Both the position numbers and the translations under genes were made by a program. This document shows positions 31,751-41,868 of a DNA stretch of 64,000 nt, piece after piece. The DNA comes from Silene conica (taxonomy: Eukaryota; Streptophyta; Magnoliopsida; Caryophyllales; Caryophyllaceae): positions 54,041,579 to 54,105,578 of the forward strand of contig CM055313.2 in the NCBI GenBank assembly GCA_029255685.2. Direction: 5' to 3'. Each line of letters starts with the position of its first letter. Position 1 is the first letter of the stretch. The notes under the pieces are model-generated. The model had not been told where the DNA came from. It saw only the letters and a program-made list of their open reading frames with translations, and did no database searches.

Positions 31751-34700
31751 CATCCCAAAAATACTGTTTTGCATCGAACATAAATCTCTTCTTTTGTTGC
31801 CAAGACAACTCAGGAGGGATTTTACCTGTAACAGCAAAATTAGCATAATCAGCATACCAAGGAGGGGGATAAGAACCTGAACTATTAATGATAAATAAAC
31901 TCTCATCAGGAAACGAATCATCAATAGGTAAAGAATCTTCCCCATCAGTCAGCTGCAGGCGAGATAGGTGGTCAGCTACCACGTTTTCCGCGCCTTTCTT
32001 GTCCCTAATCTCAATGTCAAACTCTTGGAGAAGGAGGATCCACCTTAAAAGTCTTGGCTTTGAATCCTTCTTTTGAAAAAGACCTTTTAAGGCTGCATGG
32101 TCAGTATAAACAATTACTTTATTACCTACTAAATATGACCTGAATTTTTCTAAGGCAAATATGACAGGTAGCATCTCCTTCTCGGTGGTGAAATAGTTGA
32201 CTTGAGTCTCATCCAGGGTGCGGCTCGCATAGTATATAGCATTAAGAGCCTTGTTCTTCCTTTGACCAAGCACAGCACCCAGAGCATAATCACTAGCATC
32301 GCACATGATCTCAAATGGGAGATCCCAATCTGGTGGCTGGATGATTGGTGCTGAGACCAAAGCTTCCTTCAACCTGTTAAAAGCTGAAAGGCACTCATCA
32401 GAAAAATCAAAGATGACATCTTTAAGAAGCAATTGTGTAAGTGGTTTAGCAATTTTAGAGAAGTCCTTAATGAAACGCCTGTAAAAACCTGCGTGTCCTA
32501 AGAAACTTCTCACCCCTTTGACGTTAACAGGAGGGGGTAATTGCTCAATCACCTGTACCTTTGCTTTATCTACATGTATACCTTTGTCTGAAATTAGATG
32601 CCCTAACACTACCCCTTCAGTAACCATAAAATGACACTTCTCCCAGTTTAAGACAAGGTTTACATCAATACATCGCTGCAAGACTTTATCAAGATTAGCT
32701 AAGCATTGATCAAAAGCATTACCGTAAACAGAGAAATCATCCATAAATACTTCCATAATGTTTTCTATAAAGTCTGAAAAGATACCCATCATACACCTTT
32801 GAAAAGTAGCAGGAGCATTGCATAACCCAAAAGGCATCCTGCGATAAGCAAAAACACCCTGTGGACATGTAAAAGTAGTCTTACTCTGATCATCAGGATG
32901 GATGGGAATCTGGAAGAAACCTGAATAACCGTCTAGAAAACAGAAGAATTTATTAGAAGCCAGTCTTTCAGTCATTTGGTCAACAAAAGGAAGGGGGAAA
33001 TGGTCTTTCTTGGTGGCGGCATTTAACTGTCTATAATCAATGCACATCCGCCACCCAGTTACAACTCTAGTTGGTATTAACTCATTTTTATCATTCTTAA
33101 CCACTGTGGTTCCTCCTTTCTTAGGAACCACCTGAACTGGGCTAACCCACTTAGAGTTGCCAACTGGATAGATAATACCTGCATCAAGAAGCTTCATAAC
33201 CTCAGCCATAACTACATCCTGCATCTTAGGATTTAACTTACGCTGTCCTTGTCTATAGGGCTTATGCCCTTCCTCTAAATCTATCCTGTGCATACAAACA
33301 TCAGGGCTTATACCCTTAATATCATCCAAAGAATAACCTAGAGCTTTTCTATTCTTTTTAAGAACAGTCATTAAGGCAGAAAGTTGGTCAGGACTAAGTT
33401 TAGAGCTAACAATTGCAGGGTACTGTTCAGTATCATCTAGGAAAACATACTTAGGATTAGGAGGAAGTGGCTTACGCTCTGGTGCTTTTACCTCAACTGC
33501 CTGAACAGAATTAGTATCTATAGAATAGCACATGTTTACCAGACTTGCATTAGCTAGGCTTATGAGCTTCTCATTCTCTGCTTCAGTGAGCTCATATTCC
33601 TCTTCCTCTTCTTCTATCAAATCCAGCTCTTCAGCATCCTCAGCTGGAGTACCTGCACACTTATCCAAAATCGTCAGATCATCTAAGGGATCCTTGGTCA
33701 AGGATTCCCTCCAATTAAGGATAACATTCCTGTCTACAATATCAATGGAACAACAAGTATCATCAGTAGGAATAGTTGCCTTATGGGCAAGACTAAACTC
33801 GATAGTGTCATCCCCAATCTCTAAAGTAATGGTCCCGCGTTTGACATCTATTACAGCCCCAGCTGTGTGTAAAAATGGTCTACCTAAAATAATAGGTATT
33901 TGACTATCCTCAGCAATGTCTAAAACAACGAAATCCACAGGAATAAAGAACTTTCCCACTTTTACTGGGACATCCTCCAAGACCCCTAGTGGTCTTTGGG
34001 TTGATCTATCAGCCATCTGTACGGTAATATTGGTGACTTTAAGTCTACCTAAACCAAGTCTTTCACATACAGAATAAGGTATGACACTGACACTAGCCCC
34101 TAGATCACAAAGGGCTTTCCCTATTACATGATTACCTATGGTACAAGGGATGGAAAAACTACCTGGGTCTTTTAACTTGGGTGCCATATTATCTTGTGAA
34201 AGAACATAACATTCTTCCACAAAAGCAACAGCACCGTCGTCTTGAAAGTTCTTCTTACGACTTAAAATATCTTTCATGAATTTAGCATAAGAACGTACCT
34301 GGGTAATTAAGTCAGTGAAAGGAATGGTTACCTCAAGATTCTTTACCATCTCTATAAACTTACCAAACTTCCGATCCTCTTTTGAATTTTTCAGTCTTTC
34401 AGGATAAGGAATGGTGACTTTAGCCATAGGATCAGCAACCTTTGGCTTTTTAAGCTGTAAAATTTCGGTAAGGCCTTGAATGAAGGAAGAATCCAGCGAT
34501 TCCGGAGTCAAAACAGCACTCTGCTCAGGAACGTCGGTCGGTCGACCAGTAGCAGTGGTCGGTCGACCAGAGTCTATAACATCTGAATTTTTCTTTTTTT
34601 CAGAATCTGATCTCACGTCAGGAACTGCGGTCGATCGACCTACAGTAGCGGTCGGTCGACCTCCTGCTCTTTTGACGGGATCAGATTCTTTGGTCGGAAT

Positions 34701-35723
34701 TTCTGCTGGATCATCCTCTTGAGTTGATTCTTTACAAACACGGCCACTCCTTAGATTTATGGCGTTCAGCGTCTCCATGGGTCCCTCACAACTAGCTGGA
34801 GAGCTAGTCCTTTGGTTGGCTATATTTATCAAGTGATCTTCAAAAACCTTTGCGGAGGTAAAGTGAGCCTCACTTATCTTCAAAACTGCCGTGGTTAAAA
34901 CATCAACAAGGGCTCTTAAGTTCTCAATCTCACCCGTGTTATCAACCGTAGTAACTAGGTTCGCACTTTCAAGCTTTAGCTGGGTTGCCTCAAGCTTTTC
35001 AAAACGGGCTTCAACTGTTGTCTCAAGAGCCATCACTCTATTCATCTCCACATTCAGCCTTCTTGAATTCCCACGTGAACCCTTAAAAGTAGCCCTATGC
35101 ACTGCCATGTCTTCAATGGTTTTCCAACCCTTCATATGGTCGGTGTTATTCTGGAATCTTCCATTGGCGGCCACATCAAGAATCATCTTATAGTCATCGT
35201 AAAGAGCGTTGTAAAATAGGTTACACAGGTCCCATTGTTGAAGGTTATGGTGAGGGATAGAACGGACCAATTTCTTGAATCGATCCCATGCTTCACAAAA
35301 TCCTTCATCAGGTCCCTGTTGAAAGTTACGGATTTGGTTTCTCAAGTCCTCGGCTTTTGCAAGAGGGAAGTATTTCTTGTAAAAGGCCAATGCCAAGGAA
35401 GTCCAATCCGTAATCTCCTCACTTGTTCTATCAAGGTACCGGTACCAATCTTGCGCGTCATCTTTTAATGAGAACAAGAACATAGTTGCCAGCACCTCGT
35501 CTCTAGTTACCCCTTCAGGTAGGGGTATGGAGCAACAATAATCCGTGAAGGTTGTAACATGCTTTATTGGATCTTCGTCGGGTAGACCAGAAAATCGACT
35601 CTTCTCCACCAAAGAGATATGAGTTGAGCGGATTTCAAAGGAGCCAGTGGTGGGTGTAGGCAAGGTGAATCCCTTCGGTACATCCTTAGGCTTCGGCTGT
35701 AGGTAGCTATAAATAGAATCCAT
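31686..35723 (-). CDS. Athila gag-pol polyprotein (Gag, protease, RT, RNase H)
   Basis: 1345 aa from the ATG at 35723 (MDSIYSY). Order: Gag capsid-like domain (about aa 85-185); a linker with GRPT/GRST repeats coded by two 12-9-12 modules (aa about 354-396); aspartic protease with DLGAS near aa 540; RT with [14 protein letters not shown] and the active site FMDD (aa about 993-996, a known Ty3 variant of YXDD); RNase H with YTDHAAL near 1206 and ADHLSRL near 1267. I see no CCHC knuckle in Gag. The last ~22 residues (31686-31750) are out of frame relative to the family because of a one-base loss, so translation ends before integrase. Apart from this the frame is fully open. Confidence 0.93.
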   Translation of the reverse strand: MDSIYSYLQPKPKDVPKGFTLPTPTTGSFEIRSTHISLVEKSRFSGLPDEDPIKHVTTFTDYCCSIPLPEGVTRDEVLATMFLFSLKDDAQDWYRYLDRTSEEITDWTSLALAFYKKYFPLAKAEDLRNQIRNFQQGPDEGFCEAWDRFKKLVRSIPHHNLQQWDLCNLFYNALYDDYKMILDVAANGRFQNNTDHMKGWKTIEDMAVHRATFKGSRGNSRRLNVEMNRVMALETTVEARFEKLEATQLKLESANLVTTVDNTGEIENLRALVDVLTTAVLKISEAHFTSAKVFEDHLINIANQRTSSPASCEGPMETLNAINLRSGRVCKESTQEDDPAEIPTKESDPVKRAGGRPTATVGRSTAVPDVRSDSEKKKNSDVIDSGRPTTATGRPTDVPEQSAVLTPESLDSSFIQGLTEILQLKKPKVADPMAKVTIPYPERLKNSKEDRKFGKFIEMVKNLEVTIPFTDLITQVRSYAKFMKDILSRKKNFQDDGAVAFVEECYVLSQDNMAPKLKDPGSFSIPCTIGNHVIGKALCDLGASVSVIPYSVCERLGLGRLKVTNITVQMADRSTQRPLGVLEDVPVKVGKFFIPVDFVVLDIAEDSQIPIILGRPFLHTAGAVIDVKRGTITLEIGDDTIEFSLAHKATIPTDDTCCSIDIVDRNVILNWRESLTKDPLDDLTILDKCAGTPAEDAEELDLIEEEEEEYELTEAENEKLISLANASLVNMCYSIDTNSVQAVEVKAPERKPLPPNPKYVFLDDTEQYPAIVSSKLSPDQLSALMTVLKKNRKALGYSLDDIKGISPDVCMHRIDLEEGHKPYRQGQRKLNPKMQDVVMAEVMKLLDAGIIYPVGNSKWVSPVQVVPKKGGTTVVKNDKNELIPTRVVTGWRMCIDYRQLNAATKKDHFPLPFVDQMTERLASNKFFCFLDGYSGFFQIPIHPDDQSKTTFTCPQGVFAYRRMPFGLCNAPATFQRCMMGIFSDFIENIMEVFMDDFSVYGNAFDQCLANLDKVLQRCIDVNLVLNWEKCHFMVTEGVVLGHLISDKGIHVDKAKVQVIEQLPPPVNVKGVRSFLGHAGFYRRFIKDFSKIAKPLTQLLLKDVIFDFSDECLSAFNRLKEALVSAPIIQPPDWDLPFEIMCDASDYALGAVLGQRKNKALNAIYYASRTLDETQVNYFTTEKEMLPVIFALEKFRSYLVGNKVIVYTDHAALKGLFQKKDSKPRLLRWILLLQEFDIEIRDKKGAENVVADHLSRLQLTDGEDSLPIDDSFPDESLFIINSSGSYPPPWYADYANFAVTGKIPPELSWQQKKRFMFDAKQYFWDALMFLKSAEMDLSGDASPNGR
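34536..34661. repeat. Two 12-9-12 modules inside gag-pol coding sequence
   Basis: Word pairs at 34536-34547/34557-34568 and 34629-34640/34650-34661. On the coding strand each pair gives GRPT-xxx-GRPT or GRPT-xxx-GRST, a 7-residue repeat equal to the 21-bp spacing. The same arrangement occurs in noncoding parts of the element. Confidence 0.95.
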
Positions 35724-35887
35724 AAAGAGAGTACTCAAGCCTTCCTCTCAAAAACCTGTCTACTAAAACAAAACTAGAAGAAAAGGTAAGAACGGTCTTA
35801 AGGAACCTAAGTTCCTTAAGACAAGAAAAATAAACTAAAAATTAGCAAACAAAATTATACCGTCTCCCCGGCAACGGCGCCAAAATT
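35724..35887 (-). other. Athila leader and primer-binding site
   Basis: The PBS TGGCGCCGTTGCCGGGGA lies at 35865-35882 on the minus strand, five bases inside the 5' LTR. A leader of about 140 bp precedes the gag ATG. Confidence 0.88.
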
Positions 35888-36690
35888 TGACACCCGTCGT
35901 TGAGGGGTGCCAAAGATAAGATTTATAAAACCTCAGCTTAAACTCAGATAGGATAAGTCAAGGGTCGAACCATAGAGAGACAGGGTAAATCATGTTTGTA
36001 AATTTAAAGTCTATTGCAAGTAACCAAAAAGGGGGGTTTTGATTTGAGATTTAAACTAACACTAAGGTAGCAAACTAACAAGAAAATTAAAATAAGATAA
36101 AAGGAGATTAGGAACTTTGGTTCCCCATGGTCAAAACAAGTCAATGAAGGGTAAAATAATCAAATAACACAATCCCAAGGAACAAAGAATAAACCTTTAG
36201 GTCAATATTCTACCCAATCCTTACGGTCTTAGGGTTCCTACAAAAGCACTAAACTTTCGTTCAAGGGCAATCCCAAAGTTGTTGTTAAACTAATCCCAAT
36301 AATCTTTCAATCCTAAGGATTAGTTCACCAACAACAATGGGGGATTGGTAATTTAATCATCAAACTTATCAAGGTCAAGTCTTTATCATGGTTCCCCTAA
36401 TTCCCAATCACAAGAATTAGCTATGCATACTTTTAATTATGGAACTAACAATTATTAAGAAAATTGAAGAGATGAACATAATTAAAGATGACAATAAATG
36501 AGTAAACATGAAATAAGAAATAACAACAAGATGAATAACAAGATTGAATAAAAAAGGAAAGATTGAATTGTGCCAAACTTACAACTTGAATGGAAAATCT
36601 AAGAATAAAGATGAAAGCTTGGTACCAAAATCTAACAATGGAGTTTTTCTCTAATTGGGGCTGCTTGACCTAATTTTAGAGTTTAGGTCT

Positions 36691-36700
36691 CCTTAAATAA
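36691..36700 (-). promoter_or_regulatory. TATA-like box of the 5' LTR
   Basis: TTATTTAAGG on the minus strand, about 465 bp from the LTR start, next to AGACC. A plausible core promoter; the same box is at 25854-25863 in the 3' LTR. Confidence 0.4.
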
Positions 36701-36762
36701 TAATTGTTACAAGATTAGGAAAAATAGAAAATAAGAAAACAGAAGTCCCGAAACAGCTCGTG

Positions 36763-36902
36763 GTCGGTCGACCTATATTATCGGTCGGTCGACCGATTCT
36801 GCCAAAGCGGGTTTATTTCATGCGAATTTGGGCTTCTGTGAACTGGGCCTCTTTTGCGAACTGGACATCGGCCGGTCGACCACTATTGCAGGTCGGTCGA
36901 CC
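36763..36902. repeat. Two 12-9-12 modules in the 5' LTR
   Basis: Words at 36763-36774/36784-36795 and 36870-36881/36891-36902, copies of the 3' LTR modules. One word carries a T-to-C change (GGCCGGTCGACC). Confidence 0.95.
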
Positions 36903-37169
36903 GCTTCTCGTTATTTTCAGCTTTGATCTGGCCCGATAACAATACTTGAATGCACCATCCGGATCTTTGCTCCATACTAGTGCTCAAAACAGCTTCCTAA
37001 AGGCAAATAAGGCTTGGTTTTGCTCGCTTCCGCGTATTCCTACATATAAAACATAGAAATGCCAAAGTAAACCGTTTCGGGAGAAAAAGCAACTAATAGT
37101 CACGAAAGTGTAAGAAAATACGTGCCAAAAGAGTAAATAAAATGCATAAAATAGGGACGTATCACAAGT

Positions 37170-37680
37170 CCACATGATTTATTACTCACTCCGAGCATTC
37201 GATCTCATGACTTGAGAGCGAGGGTTGTTTAAAGCTAGTAATACTGTAGGTGAACCGGATTCTTACTCACTTTTGTCATGAGAGTTTCTTACTTGGCGAA
37301 GCTGAAGAATAGGAAGAAGAAGCTCTTACTCTGGCTGGTCTCATCCCGATCCTTCTAGTCGGGCAAGCCTTTGTACTCCTAAGTAAGAGGCGTATCAAAG
37401 TGTTAAACAGTGAGCCGCGCTAGACCCCGAAGTGGTACTCGACTAGACTAGAAGGGGAGGAAGAAGGCCTTTGGAAGACGCATCAAGAGAAGTATATTAA
37501 CACGAATAAGAAGGGCTCTCTACGTAAGCAGAGCCTTTCTCGTAGACATGCATTTGCAAAAGGAAGTTCAAAGAGTCTAGCTAGAAGAGGGAAGGTCAAT
37601 CTTTTGTAGTGAAGTTCTTTTTCGCTCTTTCTCTTTTTCTTTCTACGCTGCTTGGAGACAAGCAAAGATTTCCCTCGAGA
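37170..37680. other. Possible organelle (mitochondrial) DNA insertion
   Basis: This segment differs from all neighbours: balanced base composition, few microsatellite-like words, and texture typical of plant mitochondrial intergenic DNA (for example AAGAAGAAGCTCTTACTCTG and TCTAGTCGGGCAAGCC). A short inverted repeat GGCTCTCTACG/AGCAGAGCC lies near 37508-37530. No coding frame I recognise. Assignment is by impression only. Confidence 0.35.
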
Positions 37681-38370
37681 AAATAATTATTATAGCAACT
37701 AGCAAATACGTATCAAATAATATATAATTATACCTCGTCTTGATAATAATGTAAAACAACTCATTATTATGAACTATGAAAATACGGGTTTTACAGTCTT
37801 CCTTCCTTAAAATGAACTTCGTCCCGAAGTTTACCATCCCGTAACGGTAACGAAACATCTAACAAGCATGAAACAAACACAAGTAGCACTTATATAGGCT
37901 TCTATACGCGAAATGTTACATTCTACCTTCCTTAACAAAACTTTGTCCCCAACGTTTAACCTATAACAAAATTATAGGATACTTAACGAACCACAATATG
38001 ATGCATAACAGAAGCAATCAGGATTTTCAAGTATAGTCAATCTCCGTTAAAAAATCACGACATACCAATTAGCCATGTCATAAATCATTAAGATTTTACA
38101 ATTCTATCCTCTTTAAAACATGTTTACGTCCCCGTGACCCCATTATAAAATTCCACATCCAAAGCTCAAGAAGATCACCGAACAATAGTCACAAATCATC
38201 TGATAAGTTGATTACTCTATACTGGGCAACTAGCATCCGGCTTTTAAAGTTACAAAACATACTTATCAATTTCATGCTATGCAGTCAAAATCAAGGTAAC
38301 TAACACTCATATACCCTTAGCAATTTTGACACAAAATTAACATATTTATGTCAATGTAGACATAAATGTA
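37681..38370 (-). mobile_element. Remnants of Ty3 (Tekay-like) 3' ends
   Basis: On the minus strand, an LTR start TGTAAAACCCGTATTTTC (at about 37795) is preceded by a purine-rich tract with CTTCGGGACGAAGTTC. A second similar junction (TGTAACATTTCGC near 37920, preceded by AAGTTTTGTTAAGGAAGG) follows. These look like two decayed LTR/polypurine junctions in the same orientation. The rest is A/T-rich with no gene. Confidence 0.5.
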
Positions 38371-38640
38371 CACAAAGTTGGCTGGCAGTTAAGAAGGGTA
38401 GCAGTGCTCGTTTGGGGCTGCACATTTGGACAAAGCAATTTTTAAGATGCAGGAATAAATGTATGCTCTAGGGTGGGTGTAATCCATTGAGAGAGTAAGG
38501 ATTTGTTCAATTAGTTGAAGTGTTTCTTCAGTGAAGCGGATTATCACAAGGCCGAGTTTTAGCTTAGTTTTTGTATTGATATAGTCTCTCCATGTAATTT
38601 TTGTCTTTGATTTTTGATATATACTATTTCATCAAAAAAA
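38371..38640 (+). mobile_element. LINE-like 3' end with poly(A)
   Basis: Noncoding 3' tail ending GATATATACTATTTCATC followed by nine A residues, a form common at plant LINE 3' ends. The 5' limit is uncertain, and no RT motif is preserved. Confidence 0.4.
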
Positions 38641-39620
38641 AAGTGGAATGCTGATAAGGTTCAAAATACCTAAAATTGATGAAAAATGGTTAAGGTCAGT
38701 GAAATTGGTCTTCAGTGGCACTAAGAGTATGTTTTATGATATGGCAGAAAAGAAGTGCAAATAGTAGGCTCTCACATAAGAAGGCAAAGACAAAGCCTAT
38801 TCATACCACTGGCACTAAGAGTCACGCACGCATCTATGAGGACTTGGTAAACGCCTATTCTCGTTTAATTAGTTAACAAAAAATTGTATGTTGTTTCTTA
38901 TACTTTTATTTTGTTTGACATCTTTATTTTTGTTTCTTCTACTTGTTATTTATGTTTTATCTAGAAAAAGTCACTACAAAGATCCCAACAAGGACCGAAG
39001 TATATCTAGAATGTCATCAACATAAGAACAAAGCCAATGTTACGGTATTTGTCTGAAGCTTTTCTTTATTTTATTTTTTTAGGTGAAAGGTAAGACTTTC
39101 CCTAAGATCAAACAAACTATTACATACTCCATTTACATACTTGACAGAAACCAAGGCCAACAAGTCTTGTCTTAGTTTCTTTATTTTAATTATTATAGGA
39201 AATGTTTCTTTGCGTTACTTTAGTAAAATTACATCTACAGGATCAAATTAAGGAAATTGCTGCACAACAAGAGCACTTAGATGATGACCCTGTTGCACAA
39301 GTATTGGGAAAAGATAAATATGGTCGGGTTCGAGGTCTTGGGCTAGGCGTTAAACCATCAGATCTTGTAGAGGCTTCAACTTCCCATTTTTCCAACGGCT
39401 TAAATATGTCGACAACTGAGGAGACGACAACCATGTATCTGATTCGTCAGCTAAAGGACCAAATAGAAACAATGGATAATCGTATCAAATGACAAGGAAA
39501 CACTATTACCAAGGTAAAAAGGAAGTTGATGAATACCGTGGGTTTTACCTTAAGTGATTTTGACTCGAGTGAATCTAGCTTAGATGAGTCTAGCCCAGAA
39601 TCTGATCTGGATAATTAATA
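38641..39620 (+). pseudogene. CACTA-associated transposase-24-type gene remnant
   Basis: Broken coding pieces in order. About 38770-38850 reads SHKKAKTKPIHTTGTKSHAR followed by IYEDL. About 39000-39040 reads YLECHQHKNKAN. The ORF at 39202-39492 contains DPVAQVLGKDKYGRVRGLGL and then GVKPSDL. These match the pattern of the plant Ptta/En/Spm (Transposase_24) family: a TGTKSFARI-like motif, a THKRKDG-like motif and a GxxRxGRVRGLGxGV motif. Intron-like gaps and stops separate the pieces. A tail with ESSLDESSPESDLDN follows near 39600. Such proteins are encoded in CACTA transposons, which agrees with the CACTA terminus at 40564. Not functional as it stands. Confidence 0.65.
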
Positions 39621-40564
39621 GTAAGTTAATATTTTTTTAAATCTCTTGATGTTCTCATCTTCACTTTGTGTTATGTCTTTTCTCTCCTTTTGAATTTATT
39701 AGTATTTTGTCGCTTCTTTTGTCAATAATGGTAATATTTCAACTTATAATCTGATCATGATAATTGTTTTCACTTGAATTTTTCAGTAATCTTATGTTCA
39801 AGCTACTTTATGTATCGGCAAACTCAAACTTCATCGCAAGGATTGCTTAATTGACACCGAAGATATGAATTTCTATGATGCCGCAAATAGTCACTTGCTA
39901 CCATTGGTTGCGATTAATAGAGAACTAGATTTGTTTCGGATAGTGTTGGATATTATTTTGAAGTATTTTTTATTTGAGATACATTTATTCTTATGGGGAC
40001 ATGTATTTGACATTAAAGTTGTTTAATGCTAAAATATGTTTGTTTCTAGAAAAATTGTGTGTAATTCCGATTGTGGCAAGAAATATGTTTGTTCGAAAGT
40101 AATATAGTAGAAAACACAGGTGTAATAAATAATATTGCGATTGTAATACAAAAGCGGCGCAAAAAAGCTTGTCGATTGTAATACAGAAGTGGCGCAAAAA
40201 AGCGCCTGAACATAAGCATAGCGTTGCATAATACATGATAGTCGCAGTATTATATGAGGCGCTTTGAAAGCGTCAGATGTTCTCTAGCGGCGCAAAAAAG
40301 CACCTGAACATAAGCATAGCGGCGCATAATACATGATAGTCGCAGTATTATATGAGGCGCTTTGAAAGCGTCGGATGTTCTCTAGCGGCGCGTACAAAGA
40401 ACTGCTATAGCACAGAAATAGCGCGTCAATTTTCGCGGCGCTATATTCTAGCTGTACCGACGCAATAAAATAGCGTCGCATTAGGGAGTAGTGGCATGGG
40501 CAAATGCGGCGCATATTAAAGTGCGGTATAACTCCTGCCGACGTTATGTAGCGTTGCAGTAGTG
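39621..40564 (+). mobile_element. CACTA transposon terminus with subterminal repeats
   Basis: The right end is GTTGCAGTAGTG at 40564, whose reverse complement begins CACTACTGCAACGC, a CACTA-type terminus. Inward of it are many GCGGCGC/AAAGCGCC subterminal words in both orientations (about 40150-40550), the expected transposase-binding arrays. The likely 3-bp TSD is CCG (40565-40567). The left end is not recognised; it is probably lost or disrupted left of 38641. Confidence 0.72.
40191..40386. repeat. 98-bp tandem duplication in the CACTA subterminal region
   Basis: Units 40191-40288 and 40289-40386 differ at only a few positions; both include GAGGCGCTTTGAAAGCGTC, itself an inverted repeat. 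The similar minus-strand ORFs here come from this repeat. Confidence 0.9.
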
Positions 40565-40616
40565 CCGCAAACCAAATGTAAATTAAACATGGGATCTTAG
40601 AGAAGAATCCTATATG

Positions 40617-41856
40617 TGTTGGGAAATGTGTCCTCAACAATAGTGCGATCACGTAATTAAATCTCATAACGAGAATGCGCAAGGGATGATACGATTTTAT
40701 ATTAGTCAACTGACCAACATTAATCGGTAATGATTGGCTAGCTAGAGTTTGACATTACTGTCGTATGACGGTGGTGGTCAGTTGATCCCTTTAGGTCACA
40801 CCTTTAGGACAATTCCCTTAATTGATAAAGTGATCAAATGTATAATTGATACGATTTGATCATATTCCTTAAACTCGTATATCGAGAAATTAGATGTTAA
40901 ATCTTATTGTAAGATTTATGTTTAAAATTGAAACGTGTCAATTATTAAACAATAAACGATATTTTAAAATATTGAAATTGGAATGAATCGGGTTGATAAT
41001 TATTACAAGTGTTGTACATCGTATTGACGATTATTGTAACGACCATTTTATAAGTAATTACGAATTACTAATTGTTAAACTTTATATATTTAATTTACTA
41101 ATGATGTTTATTTGATAAATATGCATTTTAAATTAAATACAATTGTTTTATAAATGTGACATAATGTATGTCACACATGTTTATACAATTGTACAAAATA
41201 ACAATTGATAAAATGGAAGTCCATTTTATCTTATGAGATAAGTGCACCGGTTTTATGGGTGGGTGTTTAAGGGATTGTGTTATGTTTTTTTGCATGGGAG
41301 ACAATCACTAAACATGCCTTAAATATGCACTTATGGAGAATATAAGCTAGAGCCACCCTATGAGCATGGGTAAGGCAAAAAGCTCTCTTTTGTGCTTCCC
41401 ATAGCCGTGCCCCCTTACACCCACCACCATACTCATGTAAAATGTTACACATCTAAATTCATTCTAATTCTAAGTAAGGTTTTCTAGAGTGAGAAAGCTA
41501 ATAAATCCTCTCTAAATATTATAAGATAATATTTACATACTATTTGTAGTATTCAACAATATTCTAATAAGAGAGATTAGAATAAGTTTAAGGAAATCCG
41601 GTTGTTGATCTAGCATACTCGAGATCGGATTATTGAGGGGTTGTCTTGGTGCTTCCAAAGGAGGTATTCTATTTTGGGTACTCGGAGGATCATCCTTGCT
41701 AAACATTTGGACCGTGTGTAAGGTCTCAAATACTCTCTTATTTCCGCTTTTAGCATGCATAAGATCACCTAATAATATGTTATTTAAAGGGGTTAAATAA
41801 AGGATTATTGTTAGTATGACTAAAATTAGTTTATGAGCAAGTAATAGAACCTAACA
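40617..41856 (+). mobile_element. Copia solo LTR (1240 bp, TSD ATATG)
   Basis: Starts TGTTGGGAAATGTGTCCTC and ends AGAACCTAACA, flanked by ATATG at 40612-40616 and 41857-41861. Shares the TGTCCTCAACAAT start and the CAGTTGATCCCTTTAGG segment with the other copia LTRs. No internal region. Confidence 0.9.
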
Positions 41857-41868
41857 ATATGGGGTCCT

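Larger units (their letters stand above)
25051..37164 (-). mobile_element. Full-length Athila-type Ty3 retrotransposon (12.1 kb, TSD CAAGT)
   Basis: Two 1277-bp LTRs (25051-26327 and 35888-37164), flanked by CAAGT at 25046-25050 and 37165-37169. On the minus strand the order is 5' LTR, PBS, gag-pol, integrase, ATHILA-family ORF, polypurine tract, 3' LTR. By eye the LTRs differ at about three positions (near 26033/36870, 26257/37094 and 26319/37156), so insertion is recent. One frameshift near 31750 separates RNase H from integrase. Lineage assigned from the PBS, the FMDD-type RT and the extra ORF after integrase. Confidence 0.95.
35888..37164 (-). repeat. 5' LTR of the Athila element
   Basis: 1277 bp, the same length as the 3' LTR, with about three visible substitutions. 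Starts TGATACGTCCC on the minus strand (TGATACGTGCC in the partner). Bounded by TSD CAAGT. Confidence 0.95.

Noticed and set aside
31264..35468. Plus-strand ORFs across the Athila gag-pol
   Set aside because: Antisense shadows of the long minus-strand coding frame.
38953..38970. CACTACAAAGATC as the left CACTA terminus
   Set aside because: It lies within the transposase-like gene remnant, does not match the right terminus beyond CACTAC, and is not preceded by CCG.
39991..40709. Cysteine-rich minus-strand ORFs as a small protein family
   Set aside because: They translate the 98-bp CACTA subterminal duplication and have no independent support.
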